From Oncomelania hupensis (Eukaryota; Mollusca; Gastropoda; Littorinimorpha; Pomatiopsidae), in the NCBI GenBank assembly GCA_036898135.1, contig CM072516.1, positions 19,830,693-19,894,692 on the forward strand: a stretch of DNA of 64,000 nt. Direction: 5' to 3'. The notes under the pieces are model-generated. The model was not told the DNA's origin. It worked only from the letters and a program-made list of their open reading frames with translations, and ran no database searches. Below are positions 46,770 through 56,803 of the stretch, piece by piece (position 1 is the stretch's first letter; each line of letters begins with the position of its first letter). A program made the position numbers and the translations under genes.

Positions 46770-46817
46770 AAGGCCAGATTACAGCTGCTGGAGTGTAACG
46801 TCAGGCTCCAAACCTAC
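46770..46817 (+). pseudogene. LINE-B fragment between two insertions
   Basis: 48 bp encoding (K)ARLQLLECNVRLQTY. It continues the LINE-B linker and is cut on the left by the inverted LTR block and on the right by gypsy element 2. Confidence 0.75.
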
Positions 46818-47453
46818 TGTTACGTTGAAACGCGAATGATAGTATGTCGGAAGCGTGTACGATAGATCTAATCGTTTCGATTTGCAAAGTATTCAATAAT
46901 GGAGTTTATTTACCTTTGATTTGAGTTTGCATTGTTGTTAGGAGAGGCTTTGTATAACGTTGATGATTTGCGTTAGTCGATATTGATGTAGAATATTCTG
47001 GATCTGCGTGTTTACTCTCGATAGAAATTTCCCGATGCATGTCGAGGCAAGAGGACATTCGGGAAGGAGAAATAATAATGTATGACGTAAGTCAGTGATG
47101 ACGATCTTTAGTTCGATTGGTGGCAGTACGTCATTTCTACCATGTACCGAATTGTTCCAGAAAAGAGAGAGGTTATTTAATCGTGTGCCGAGTTGCTGTT
47201 GAGATAGTGTTGTTGTTGATAGTGAAGCTGGAGAGTTGCTGTGAAAGTTGTTGAGTTGAGTTGAGAATTGTATGCAGTTGTTGGTGTGTGCTGAATAAAA
47301 GTGGAAAACTTCATACGTCGACTTTGTGACTTGTACGCTGTTTGGACGGGTTGCGTGAATAAACGAATCTGAGTTACACAACATTCAGGAATTCAAGCAT
47401 CGGGGCTGAATCAGATACTGATAGAAAACACCATCATCGAACAGAGTGTAACA
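46818..47453 (+). repeat. 5' LTR of gypsy element 2
   Basis: TGTTACG...GTAACA. GTGCTGAATAAAAGTGG near 47289 is a likely poly(A) signal. Confidence 0.95.
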
Positions 47454-47455
47454 TT

Positions 47456-47476
47456 TTGGGGGTCAAGCCGCGATTC
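47456..47476 (+). promoter_or_regulatory. Possible primer binding site of gypsy element 2
   Basis: TGGGGGTCAAGCCGCGATTC follows the 5' LTR by about two bases. It begins TGG, and its complement has GAATC at T-loop spacing, so it looks tRNA-derived. I could not match it to a named tRNA; a proline-type end (TGGGGG) is the closest. Confidence 0.4.
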
Positions 47477-47971
47477 ACGCCATAGCCAAGGGTTCAACTG
47501 CTACAACAAGCGAGTCAACGTTACGAGAGGCAGTCATCGAGGGTAGCCGCCAACGAGTTGCGTCGAGAGGGGCCAACATACTGGGACTACATCACCGATA
47601 GGTTCGGGTTGACTGCAAGGGCGTGTAGTCGCCGAAGAGTTGCTTCGTGAGCGAACAACAGAGCGGGACTACGTGGCTGCCGCAGGACTACGTCGAGGGA
47701 CAGTCTCGGAGCTACATCGCCAGTGTTACAGAGAGCGGCGAGCGGACGTCGCGTCTACTTCAGCACAGGAGCGTGTACATCAACACCAGCGTGGTGCAGT
47801 GTCGCATACGACGAGGACCGCGGGGCCTGCGTCAGCGAAAGCGACTAGTGACAAGCATCAGCGCTACTGCAGAAAGAGTGCTGTTCTAGAACAGTCTAGA
47901 AAGGTACAGCACAGTCAAGAACTTTCCAGAAAAAGAACTTTTCCAGTCAAGAACTTTCCAGAAGTATCAAG

Positions 47972-50900
47972 ATGGCTGACTTCTGGCAGAAAGGGATTCA
48001 ACTGAATCTAAAAGGGAAACAGCTGACGGAGTACGTCAAATGCCAGGAGAGAATATTGCGTGAAGAAAGAGAAGAACAGCGAAGGCGCGAAGAAAGAGAA
48101 TTGGAAGAGAAGCGTCTAGAAAAAGAAATAGAATTAGAACAGAAGCGTCTAGAATTAGAAGAGCAGCGTCGCCGAGAAGAAAGAGAAGAGCAGCGGCAGC
48201 GTGAAGAAAGAGAAGAGGAACTCAGGCGTGAGGAAAGGGAAGCTGAGCGTCATTTCCAGTTAGAGATGGCGCGCATCCAACAACAGCAGCACGCGCCACA
48301 CGTTATCAGCGACTTCAAAGCTCCAAAATTGCCAGCATTCGTCGACGAAAAGGACCAGATCGACAGCTATCTAGCGAGGTTTGAAAGGTTCGCCGAAAGC
48401 GCTAAATGGCAACGTCAAGACTGGGCGATCATACTCAGCGCACTACTGACGGGGAAGGCGCTCGATGTCTACAGTAGACTGTCGAATAATGACGCCAAAG
48501 ACTACGACGTTTTGAAAGCGTCCCTATTGCAGTGCTACAACTTTACAGAAAAGGGCTACCGTCAACGCTTTCGTGAATGCCGGCCTTTGTCAGACGAGAC
48601 ACCAAAGCAATTTGTGGAGCGCCTGTCATCATACCTACACAAGTGGGTGGAATTATCAGGCAAAGGGAAGACTTACGAGAGTCTCCATGAGCTGATCGTG
48701 AGGGAACAATTACTCAACGCCTGCCCTAAGGACCTCGCGATCCACTTGGAAATACAAAAGTTGCAGACGCTAAGAGACGTTGCTGAGGCTGCTGAAAGAT
48801 ATCTCATCGCTCATGAGAAAACGTTGGGGCCACCCAGCGCGACGAAACACTTTCAGAAGACGGCAAGCCATGGGAACCAGATCCAGGGGAGCCAGACGAA
48901 CCAGAGACAGACGGACTCCACGCCTCCTCCCAGGGAAGGGCATTCAAGAGGCTGTTTCACTTGCAACGCTACAGACCACAGAGCGGCTAACTGTCCTCAA
49001 AACAAAAGTAGCGGACAGCGGAGCAGTACGGACAATGCAGCGGCGGGCAACCGACAGAGACGTTTCTCCAATCTACGGCTAACCAGTAGATCTGACCATC
49101 AAGTGTGCGGTGGGAGCGTCATTCTTCCGAGTGAGACCGAGCGCGCAGCTACTCCCGCGGACGTGCAAGAGTGCATAACCGATGGCCAACTTCTCCTTGC
49201 CAACGGGAAATCCATCCCCGTCGTCGCCAGCGCAGCTGTGACCGTACAGAACATGCCTGTTTCCAAGGGACGCGTCGGAAATCATGAAGTGACTGTTTTA
49301 AGAGACTCTGGCTGCAGTGGGGTCATCGTCAGAGAAGACCTAATCGCTAAAGAACAGTTCACTGGCGATTCAAAATGGACACTTATGGCCGACAGCAAAT
49401 GTTTGAAAGCGCCAGTTGCGAAGATTCATGTCAACACCCCTTTCTACATAGGCGAAGTCGAAGCGGTTTGCCTGAAGAAGCCGCTGTATGATTTGATGAT
49501 CGGGAATATCGACGGCGCGAGACGACCCGACGACCCCGATCCAGAGTGGAGTCCTGCCTCAACCCAACGCGTCGAAGTTGTGGAGGAGGATCCATTGCCG
49601 TTTCCCGATGGAGACCTTACAGAGCTGCTACGGGACAATGTGGTTACTCCGGCTCAGCCCTGCCGACCAGAGATCGTCGGTGCTGTTACTACCAGGGCCC
49701 AGGCCAAGAGAGACAAGATGTCTACGCCACTGAAGGTCGCCGACAACTCCAAAGCTGCCATCGTGGACAGAGATAAGCTGATCCAGCTCCAGGAAGCTGA
49801 TAGCACTTTAAACAAGTACAGGAACCGCCAAGACCACGTGAACAAGGGCAGTGGCACGGTCTATTTTGAGGTGAAGGCCAAGATCCTGTACAGAATCTTC
49901 CAGCACCCGAGGGTCAACGGAGGTAAACCACTACGTCAAGTCTTGGTACCGTTACCCCTAAGGCGCCAAGTGATGGAAGTAGCTCACGATTCTATCATGG
50001 GAGGTCACCTAGGCATCAGGAAGACGTCAGACAGAATCCAGGCGGTGTTCTACTGGCCAGGACTTCATGCGGACGTCAGCCGTTTCTGCCGATCATGTGA
50101 CATTTGCCAGAAGACCATACCTCGAGGAAGGGTCCCGAAAGTGCCTATGCAGAGGATGCCTCTGATCGACCGACCTTTCAAGAGGGTGGCCTTAGACTTA
50201 ATCGGCGAAATAAGACCTCCGAGTGAAGAAGGTCATCGGTGGGTACTGACTTTAGTGGACTATGCGACTCGGTACCCAGAAGCAGTGCCACTGAAGAAGA
50301 TTGACACTGAAACTGTAGCAGAGGCACTGGTGGACATGTTCAGTAGGCTTGGAGTGCCTGAAGAAATTCTGACAGACCTCGGGACGCAGTTCGTCTCTGA
50401 CTGCATGAAGGAGGTCAACAGACTGCTGAGCATCCGGCATTTGACTACGACACCCTACCATCCGATGTGCAACGGGCTTGTCGAAAAGTTCAATGCTACG
50501 CTGAAGTCCACCCTGAAGAAACTGTGCAGCGAGCAGCCCAGACAATGGCATCGCTACATCAACGCCCTACTTTTCGCCTACAGAGAAGTACCGCAGGAGT
50601 CCACCGGCTTTTCTCCGTTCGAGCTGCTGTACGGAAGAACCATCAGAGGGCCGATGCACATCCTGAAAGAACTGTGGACGAAGGAAGTGGACACCCCAGA
50701 GGTGAAGAACAGCTACCAGTACGTGTTTGAGCTACGGGAGAAGCTGGAGCAGACTCTCGAGATAGCCAGAGAAAACCTGAAGAAGTCCCAAGACTGTGGA
50801 AAGCACTACTATGATCGTAGGGCTGTGAACAGGAAGTTTAAACCTGGCAACAAAGTGCTGGTGCTGCTACCTACCGATCATAATAAGTTGCTGATGCAGT

Positions 50901-51502
50901 GGAAAGGCCCGTACGAAGTGGAGACCGTGGTGGGGATCAACGACTATAAGGTGAAGGTCGGCCAGTATTCCAAGATATACCACGCCAACCTCCTTAAGCT
51001 GTACGTGGAAAGGCCATCAGAGACTGTGCACGCAGCTACAGCAGCTGTGACCGACGACAGCTTTGACAGCGAAGAACTGTTGGAACTGGGAGACCTCCAC
51101 AGCAAAGAAGGCATCAATGACGTTAAGCTAGGACCAGGTTTGACGGGAGGTCAAAAGTTGGAGCTCAAGGACCTTATGGGCGAATTTCCCCATAGCTTCA
51201 GCGATGTCCCAGGCTCTACGACTTTGGTCGAACATGAAGTCCACACCCAGACCTGGAAGGAGCATCTGCAGACCTTGAGGGAGCTGTTCCACCGTACCGC
51301 AGAAGCCAACCTGACCGTGAGACCCAGCGAATGCATTCTGGGAGCTGACAACGTCGACTGCGTCGGACACCCGATAGAAGAGGAAGACAACGGAGGATGC
51401 ACTGACTCCAGGAAAGCCCACGAGATCACCGTCTTTGACCCTGGGCCGATGACGACCGCAACTGACGAGGGCGTCGATTCCTTGCGAACGAAAGAACATT
51501 GA
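47972..51502 (+). CDS. Gag-PR-IN polyprotein with residual RT, gypsy element 2 (1176 residues)
   Basis: The ATG at 47972 has a good context (CAAGATGG). Glu/Arg-rich coiled coil (about 30-100); Gag domain; CCHC knuckle beginning C328 (CFTCNATDHRAANC); protease D445-S-G; integrase zinc finger starting H672; integrase core D742, D802, E838 (DDX35E, the same spacing as element 1); GPY-type module (WKGPYEV). Then GEFPHSFSDVPGSTTLVEHE passes straight into WKEHLQTLRELFHRTAEANL and CVGHPIEEED, sequence that normally follows the RT catalytic YxDD motif. The RT fingers and palm are deleted, and the frame ends without RNase H. The rest is intact with no internal stop. Integrase precedes RT, as in element 1. 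Confidence 0.93.
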   Translation: MADFWQKGIQLNLKGKQLTEYVKCQERILREEREEQRRREERELEEKRLEKEIELEQKRLELEEQRRREEREEQRQREEREEELRREEREAERHFQLEMARIQQQQHAPHVISDFKAPKLPAFVDEKDQIDSYLARFERFAESAKWQRQDWAIILSALLTGKALDVYSRLSNNDAKDYDVLKASLLQCYNFTEKGYRQRFRECRPLSDETPKQFVERLSSYLHKWVELSGKGKTYESLHELIVREQLLNACPKDLAIHLEIQKLQTLRDVAEAAERYLIAHEKTLGPPSATKHFQKTASHGNQIQGSQTNQRQTDSTPPPREGHSRGCFTCNATDHRAANCPQNKSSGQRSSTDNAAAGNRQRRFSNLRLTSRSDHQVCGGSVILPSETERAATPADVQECITDGQLLLANGKSIPVVASAAVTVQNMPVSKGRVGNHEVTVLRDSGCSGVIVREDLIAKEQFTGDSKWTLMADSKCLKAPVAKIHVNTPFYIGEVEAVCLKKPLYDLMIGNIDGARRPDDPDPEWSPASTQRVEVVEEDPLPFPDGDLTELLRDNVVTPAQPCRPEIVGAVTTRAQAKRDKMSTPLKVADNSKAAIVDRDKLIQLQEADSTLNKYRNRQDHVNKGSGTVYFEVKAKILYRIFQHPRVNGGKPLRQVLVPLPLRRQVMEVAHDSIMGGHLGIRKTSDRIQAVFYWPGLHADVSRFCRSCDICQKTIPRGRVPKVPMQRMPLIDRPFKRVALDLIGEIRPPSEEGHRWVLTLVDYATRYPEAVPLKKIDTETVAEALVDMFSRLGVPEEILTDLGTQFVSDCMKEVNRLLSIRHLTTTPYHPMCNGLVEKFNATLKSTLKKLCSEQPRQWHRYINALLFAYREVPQESTGFSPFELLYGRTIRGPMHILKELWTKEVDTPEVKNSYQYVFELREKLEQTLEIARENLKKSQDCGKHYYDRRAVNRKFKPGNKVLVLLPTDHNKLLMQWKGPYEVETVVGINDYKVKVGQYSKIYHANLLKLYVERPSETVHAATAAVTDDSFDSEELLELGDLHSKEGINDVKLGPGLTGGQKLELKDLMGEFPHSFSDVPGSTTLVEHEVHTQTWKEHLQTLRELFHRTAEANLTVRPSECILGADNVDCVGHPIEEEDNGGCTDSRKAHEITVFDPGPMTTATDEGVDSLRTKEH

Positions 51503-51821
51503 CTGTGTGGACGAACTAAGAATATTGGTAATGACAGACTTGAAAATGAAAAACGTTGACTGGGTAAATGATCTGTGAACATTGACAGTATCCAGAAAGA
51601 CTTGCAGATGAGAAACTTTGACTCTGTGTGAATGAACTGTGAACATTGTCATTATCCAGGCAGATTTGAAGATGAAAACCATTGACTCTGTGTAGATAAG
51701 CTGAGCGCAATTACAGTATTCAGAAAGTCTTAAATTAGTTTCAATTGAGGACTTTGTTTGTGCATTACGTTTCAACGTTGTTGAAAGAAATTAGGTAAAT
51801 TTCTTCTTGAGTGGGGGGTTA
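51503..51821 (+). other. 3' internal region of gypsy element 2 with polypurine tract
   Basis: Three imperfect ~60-bp repeats (GAACATTGAC... GATGAAAA..TTGACT) between the stop codon and GAGTGGGGGGTTA (51809-51821), the purine tract before the 3' LTR. Non-coding. Confidence 0.7.
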
Positions 51822-52457
51822 TGTTACGTTGAAACGCGAATGATAGTATGTCGGAAGCGTGTACGATAGATCTAATCGTTTCGATTTGCAAAGTATTCAA
51901 TAATGGAGTTTATTTACCTTTGATTTGAGTTTGCATTGTTGTTAGGAGAGGCTTTGTATAACGTTGATGATTTGCGTTAGTCGATATTGATGTAGAATAT
52001 TCTGGATCTGCGTGTTTACTCTCGATAGAAATTTCCCGATGCATGTCGAGGCAAGAGGACATTCGGGAAGGAGAAATAATAATGTATGACGTAAGTCAGT
52101 GATGACGATCTTTAGTTCGATTGGTGGCAGTACGTCATTTCTACCATGTACCGAATTGTTCCAGAAAAGAGAGAGGTTATTTAATCGTGTGCCGAGTTGC
52201 TGTTGAGATAGTGTTGTTGTTGATAGTGAAGCTGGAGAGTTGCTGTGAAAGTTGTTGAGTTGAGTTGAGAATTGTATGCAGTTGTTGGTGTGTGCTGAAT
52301 AAAAGTGGAAAACTTCATACGTCGACTTTGTGACTTGTACGCTGTTTGGACGGGTTGCGTGAATAAACGAATCTGAGTTACACAACTATCAGGAATTCAA
52401 GCATCGGGGCTGAATCAGATACTGATAGAAAACACCATCATCGAACAGAGTGTAACA
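51822..52457 (+). repeat. 3' LTR of gypsy element 2
   Basis: Same length as the 5' LTR. Followed by the CCTAC duplication and resumed LINE-B coding sequence. Confidence 0.95.
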
Positions 52458-52824
52458 CCTACTATCCAGAGACTTTCTCGCAGCAGTGCGGTAAGTGTGG
52501 ATTCTACATAGAGTCTGTCAGCCACTTGCTCAATGGCTGTAGGGAAAGCAAGAACTCTATACAGAACCGCCACAACAGAGTGTTAGATATTGTGGCCAGG
52601 GCGGTGAAAGATGCTAACCCCAGTGCAGAAATCCTGGCAGACTCCATTGTAAAGCCTTCTCACTTTCAGAACGATAGCAGTGCAGTGTTTGCCAACCTGC
52701 CCCACATTAGGCCTGAATGATATGTGTGTCATAGACCATCCTAATAAAACCTCTACCATTATTGAAATAGCCGTACCTTTTGATGACTTTGTAACTGATT
52801 CTTACAATAACAAATTTAACAGAT
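52458..52824 (+). pseudogene. LINE-B CCHC finger and endonuclease, first part
   Basis: YPETFSQQCGKCGFYIESVS begins the finger (C-X2-C-X8-H-X4-C). HNRVLDIVARAV and IVKPSHFQND follow. The frame stops at a TGA after LPHIRPE (about 52719). The sense continues in another frame as MCVIDHPNKTSTIIEIAVPF, displaced by an apparent 4-bp duplication (ATGA) at the conserved Arg-Pro-Asp site. The inverted LTR interrupts at 52825. Confidence 0.75.
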
Positions 52825-53440
52825 TGTTACACTCGAATCGATGTTGGTGTTTTCTATCAGTATTTGATTCAGCCCCAATGCTGAAGTACTGATGAGTGTA
52901 GCTCAGATTCGTTTATTCACGCAACCCGCTCAATCAGCATACAAGTCACAAAGTCGACGTATGAAGTTTTCCACTTTTATTCAGCACACATCAACAACTG
53001 CATACAATCGCTCAATCGCCTTTCCACTCTCAAATTTACTTTCCAACTCACTATCAACAACAACTATCTCTTTTGAAACAGCGCGGCACTTAAATAGTCT
53101 CTTGATACTCCCGAACAACCTGGATCAATCTCGTATGACGCAATTTAACCAATCGCTTCTAACTTCGTCATTACTGTCTTACGTCATACATATTTCTTCT
53201 CCTTCCGGGAACACTCTCATACTTCGATATTTATCGGGAAGTTTCCATCGATAGTAAATACTCACATCTAGAAAATTCTCCAATAATATCGACTAACGAA
53301 AATTATCAACGTTATACAAAGCTTCTTCTAACAACAATGCAAACTCAAATCAAAGGTAAATACATTCTATTATTGAATACTTTGCAAAACGAAACGATTA
53401 GATCTATCGTGCGCGCTTCAGACGTACTTTCGTTCGCAGA
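52825..53440 (-). mobile_element. Diverged inverted solo LTR of the gypsy-2 family
   Basis: Begins TGTTACACTCGAATCGATG, the inverse of the gypsy-2 LTR end. It shares TTGGTGTTTTCTATCAGTAT, GATTCGTTTATTCACGCAAC and CAAATCAAAGGTAAATACAT. Similarity fades at about 53440, before the expected terminal CGTAACA, so the right border is approximate. Confidence 0.8.
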
Positions 53441-53646
53441 CGATTAGCGATCTTGGTTATAGCTGCAAAGTTGTGGTTCTGATAGTTGGCTCGCTAGGCC
53501 TAGTACACGGACGGTTCGTTAGCGGACTGAAGTTGGTGGGCCTGCCTGTTCGACGAGCCAAGGCTGTTGTCCGCTACTGTTCAGTTAGAGCTATGATAGG
53601 GTCGCTGATTATCTGGAAGCAGCGATGTCGAGACACTCTGCCGTAA
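53441..53646 (+). pseudogene. LINE-B C terminus
   Basis: In one frame: CKVVVLIVGSLGLVHGRFVS, then KLVGLPVRRAKAVVRYCSVR, AMIGSLIIWKQRCRDTLP and a TAA at 53644-53646. The GSL(I)IWxxR ending is typical of the region after the R2-type endonuclease. 53647-53926 is 3' UTR. Confidence 0.7.
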
Positions 53647-53926
53647 TGCCTAATGCCAAAAGGATTGTCAAAGATGATGCTGTACTGTGTTGTATGCACC
53701 TGTGAATGTAAACTGGATATAATTAAAATGAACTATAGTGTGCATGTTTTATACTGTAAGTAATCATGTTTAATATTATTATTCATCTTTTGCGTTCCAT
53801 TATTATATCTATGTGTATGTGCATAACTTGCTTCTGTCCAATCATGATGGTGCTTGCTTCTCGTCATCCATGCAATTCTCTAAGTGCATAATTGTTCATG
53901 CGATTTGATAGAGAATAAAATCTTGA

Positions 53927-54200
53927 TATGTATGTATGTATGTATATATGCGTATGCATGTACATGTATGCATGTATGTATGTGCATATGTATGTAGGCG
54001 TATGTATGTATGTATGCATGTATGTGCGTGTGTATGTAGGCGTATGTATGTATGTATGCATGCATGTATGTAAGTATATATGTATATACTGTATGTATGT
54101 GTGTATGATTGTATGTATGTATGTATGTATGTATGGATAGATGGATGGATTTATATATGTATGTATGTGTGTACGTATGTATGTATGCATGTATATATAT
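53927..54200. repeat. (TATG)n microsatellite at the LINE-B 3' end
   Basis: Long, interrupted TATG/GCATG repeat, the continuation of the microsatellite seen at 36713-36730 and 40851-40884. Confidence 0.95.
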
Positions 54201-54525
54201 AATGCTATACCGCGTTGTGCATGACATGTACATGACTGTACAATATGTTATACCACGTTGTGCATGACATGTACATCACTGTACAATATAATGTCATACC
54301 GCGTTGTGCATGAAATGTACATGACTGTACAATATAATGTTATACCGCGTTGTGCATGACATGTACATGACTGTACAATATAAGGTTCTACCGCGTTGTG
54401 CATGACATGTACATGACTGTACAATATAAGGTTCTACCGCGTTGTGCATGACATGTACATCACTGTACAATATAAGGTTCTACCGCGTTGTGCATGACAT
54501 TTACATGACTGTACAATATGCAGTA
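54201..54525. repeat. 46-bp tandem repeat, about 7 copies
   Basis: The unit contains TATACCGCGTTGTGCATGAC, then ATGTACATGACTGTACAATA. CATGTACATG and similar short palindromes recur in each unit. Confidence 0.93.
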
Positions 54526-55670
54526 ACAATAATCATCAAGTGCTTTGTTATTGTACTGTTCGCGCAGCTCTCATTTACAATTTTCTAAGTAGGTAATAAC
54601 TGAACATTAATATAATTGTGCGCGCCGTTCTGGAGTGTATTCACCTGTTTTCTTGCATTGACTAAGCATCTCCACGGCTTAGAGGGAAGTAACCTTGCGC
54701 ATAATTTTATGTGTCTCCTTGTCATGTGAAGTTTTCGAGTAGTTGTCTCCCTTGTCTCCCGCGGCCTTTTGTGCTAAGTAGTTTTGTTGGGTTTTTTTTG
54801 GTGTTTTTTTTTTGTGTGGATTGTTTATAACCAAAACATTTTTATCTAATTTTATCGACTTGACTCTCGTTGACCTCTGACTGTTTTGATTTTGTTTTTT
54901 GTGTGTGTTACCCCTTTTCCTCCCCCTTATTGTTATGTATTTTTTCGTCCACCTTTGGAGTGAGGACGTGTTTTCTTCCCTCGGAACTGTCTCGGTTGTT
55001 TTGGCAAGATGCAACTTTTGTAGCTAACTGTGAGATCAAGATCAATACACTTTATTATTCAATCAATAAAAATATATAGTTTATATTATTATAACGTCAG
55101 GTCTGCTCCATGATACCAACGGTTTGACCCATTCAAAGATTGCAAAATCGAGGCGCGATTTGCGTGACTTTCTGTGGATTGACTGTACTGGGCACATAGT
55201 CCCGCGAAGTTTTGTATGGCGTTTTACGGTTGGTTGACTCGATGACCAGTCCCATAAAGGACCGTTCCATATAGATTCTGGGCTGCATAATTATATAGTC
55301 CTTTTTGGCGTCCCTTTCGGCAGTTGATCGGAGGCACAGGCGCTTGTATCTGGACACGCGAGCGCCTACGTTTGTGACGCGTCTCCCTTTGGTTATCTAT
55401 AATACAAGGTCCCAAACTGGAGCAAGCGAAAATTGCTGGTCATCGCAGTTTTCAAATCTATATGAACAAACTCGAAGAGTTCTCCCCAAAGAATGCAACT
55501 CATTCATTTCAGCAGTGATTCGCGCCAACAAATAAATTAATGCTCTGAATATTTTCAAACCCATTCGATTTCGAAAATGACCTTTTCCACGATCACTTTA
55601 CGGAAGTTAAGATTCCCTTACCGAAACTATAACTTCGTCGGTGGTAACCGGTTTCGGTTTTAGCATGAAA
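54526..55670. other. No gene seen
   Basis: T-rich stretch around 54780-54970 and unique AT-rich DNA. No splice-flanked frame or element ends were recognised. Confidence 0.55.
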
Positions 55671-55676
55671 TGTCAA

Positions 55677-55800
55677 CTTTTTTTTTTTTTTTTTAGATTT
55701 TAATGCTTTATTGTCCCTTTTTATCGGGACATTCTGGGCCGCCTCCCCAGTGGAAGGCGCAGTCGCAGCCTGTGGCGCGCCCAAACCCAACCTACCTAAC
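55677..55800. other. Poly-T run followed by a GC-richer unknown block
   Basis: A run of about 18 T, then GATTTTAATGCTTTATTGTC and a GC-rich segment (GCCGCCTCCCCAGTGGAAGG). It may be the inverted poly(A) end of a retrotransposed sequence; the source was not recognised. Confidence 0.35.
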
Positions 55801-55859
55801 ATTAGCTGTGATTTTTTAAATTTAGAAATTCTTTACAATTTTTGAATTTTTTGTTGTTG

Positions 55860-56046
55860 AAATTTTGCTGGGGGAGCAAACCGGAGTACCCGGAGAAAAC
55901 CCCCGAGACGTTGCCCGAGTCGAAAGTAAATAATATTCGGAGAAACATAACGCCCCGATGCAGGATCGAACCCACACCTGTCAGGCGCCATTGGTTTCTA
56001 GCCTGTGGACAAGGCAAGTTAGTCCCGCCTTAGCCCACTTGGCCAC
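55860..56046 (-). mobile_element. SINE with tRNA-Leu/Ser-like head (minus strand)
   Basis: On the minus strand: GTTGTGGCCAAGTGGGCTAA (A box of a class II tRNA), a long variable region, the B box GGGTTCGATCCTG, then a body ending in GGGTTTTCTCCGGGTACTCC and GGTTTGCTCCC. That tail is a motif I remember from many animal SINEs. No target duplication was identified. Confidence 0.75.
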
Positions 56047-56685
56047 AACTTCTGTTGGTTGTGCGTTCACTTTCGCGATGCATGCAAAGATTTTTTCCCT
56101 TCTGGGAAGTGTTTAATAACAAGAGAAAGATTGAACCGTAACATACGTGCAAACGCCACTGATGTTGCTATTTAAGAGCTTAAATAAAAACGACGACGAT
56201 GAATGAAAAATAGCCCACTGCACTACACAGTAGCAGTTGAAACCAATGTATCCTGTAGGCCTACATGCGTGACAAGATCAACCACTAAGCACCCAGCTGT
56301 GTTATAAACGAGCAATCAGTTGCTGTTAATTCTTTTACAGACTTTTTTTGTGTTTAATTAATACCCACCACCTCTAGAACCGTTTTCCTTCTGACGAGAG
56401 ATTGTGGGAAGTTCTTTGTTTTGATTGATTTAACTATTTATTTATTCATTTGGTAGTTTCCCAGCAACTTACATGTTATTCATCGCATTGAATCACTCTT
56501 TGTGTGTGAGGTGTGTGCGTTATATAAATCTACGCATTATTATTATTCATAAGATTATAGAATGATATTAAAGGTGCGTAAGATATGATGTAAACGATCA
56601 TATGGTTGTGTGCACTTTCCAGTTACTATGATGAATGCAAGCTAGGTAATCACGACAGTTAGAGGTAAAGAGTTAATAAAAGGGA

Positions 56686-56687
<2 letters not shown>
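56047..56687. other. No gene seen; possible SINE tail
   Basis: Around 56505-56550, GTGTGCGTTATATAAATCTA and CGCATTATTATTATT resembles the 3' end of a mollusc-type SINE with an (ATT)n tail. The rest is unassigned. Confidence 0.45.
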
Positions 56688-56770
<83 letters not shown>

Positions 56771-56772
56771 CA

Positions 56773-56801
<29 letters not shown>
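56688..56801. repeat. (GA)n microsatellite
   Basis: Pure (GA)n to about 56755, then (GACAGAGA)n variants to 56801. Ser/Leu homopolymer frames on the minus strand are artefacts. Confidence 0.95.

Positions 56802-56803
<2 letters not shown>

Larger units (their letters stand above)
46818..52457 (+). mobile_element. Gypsy element 2: young LTR element lacking RT core and RNase H (5640 bp)
   Basis: 636-bp LTRs at 46818-47453 and 51822-52457 have inverted ends TGTTAC/GTAACA. Only two differing bases were noticed between them (near 47392 and 52387). CCTAC duplicates at 46813-46817 and 52458-52462. The polyprotein has Gag, protease and integrase, then only a remnant of RT. It is inserted inside LINE-B. 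Near-identical LTRs with a missing polymerase indicate a non-autonomous derivative that moved recently using proteins from a related copy. Confidence 0.93.
40885..53926 (+). mobile_element. LINE-B: R2/NeSL-like LINE in (GTAT)n, split by three LTR insertions
   Basis: LINE pieces: 40885-44136, 46770-46817, 52458-52824 and about 53441-53926, roughly 4.1 kb in all. Coding sense is continuous across each insertion. Upstream of the first, the frame ends KAELK; after it comes ARLQLLECNV. RLQTY at 46817 continues as YPETFSQQCGKC at 52458. A C-terminal CCHC finger and a restriction-like endonuclease region mark it as the R2/NeSL/R4 type rather than an APE-type LINE. Several stops and shifts make it dead. 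Its 3' end GAGAATAAAATCTTG leads directly into (TATG)n. Confidence 0.85.

Noticed and set aside
53927..54233. Tyr/His/Ile-rich frames on both strands
   Set aside because: Translation of (TATG)n microsatellite.
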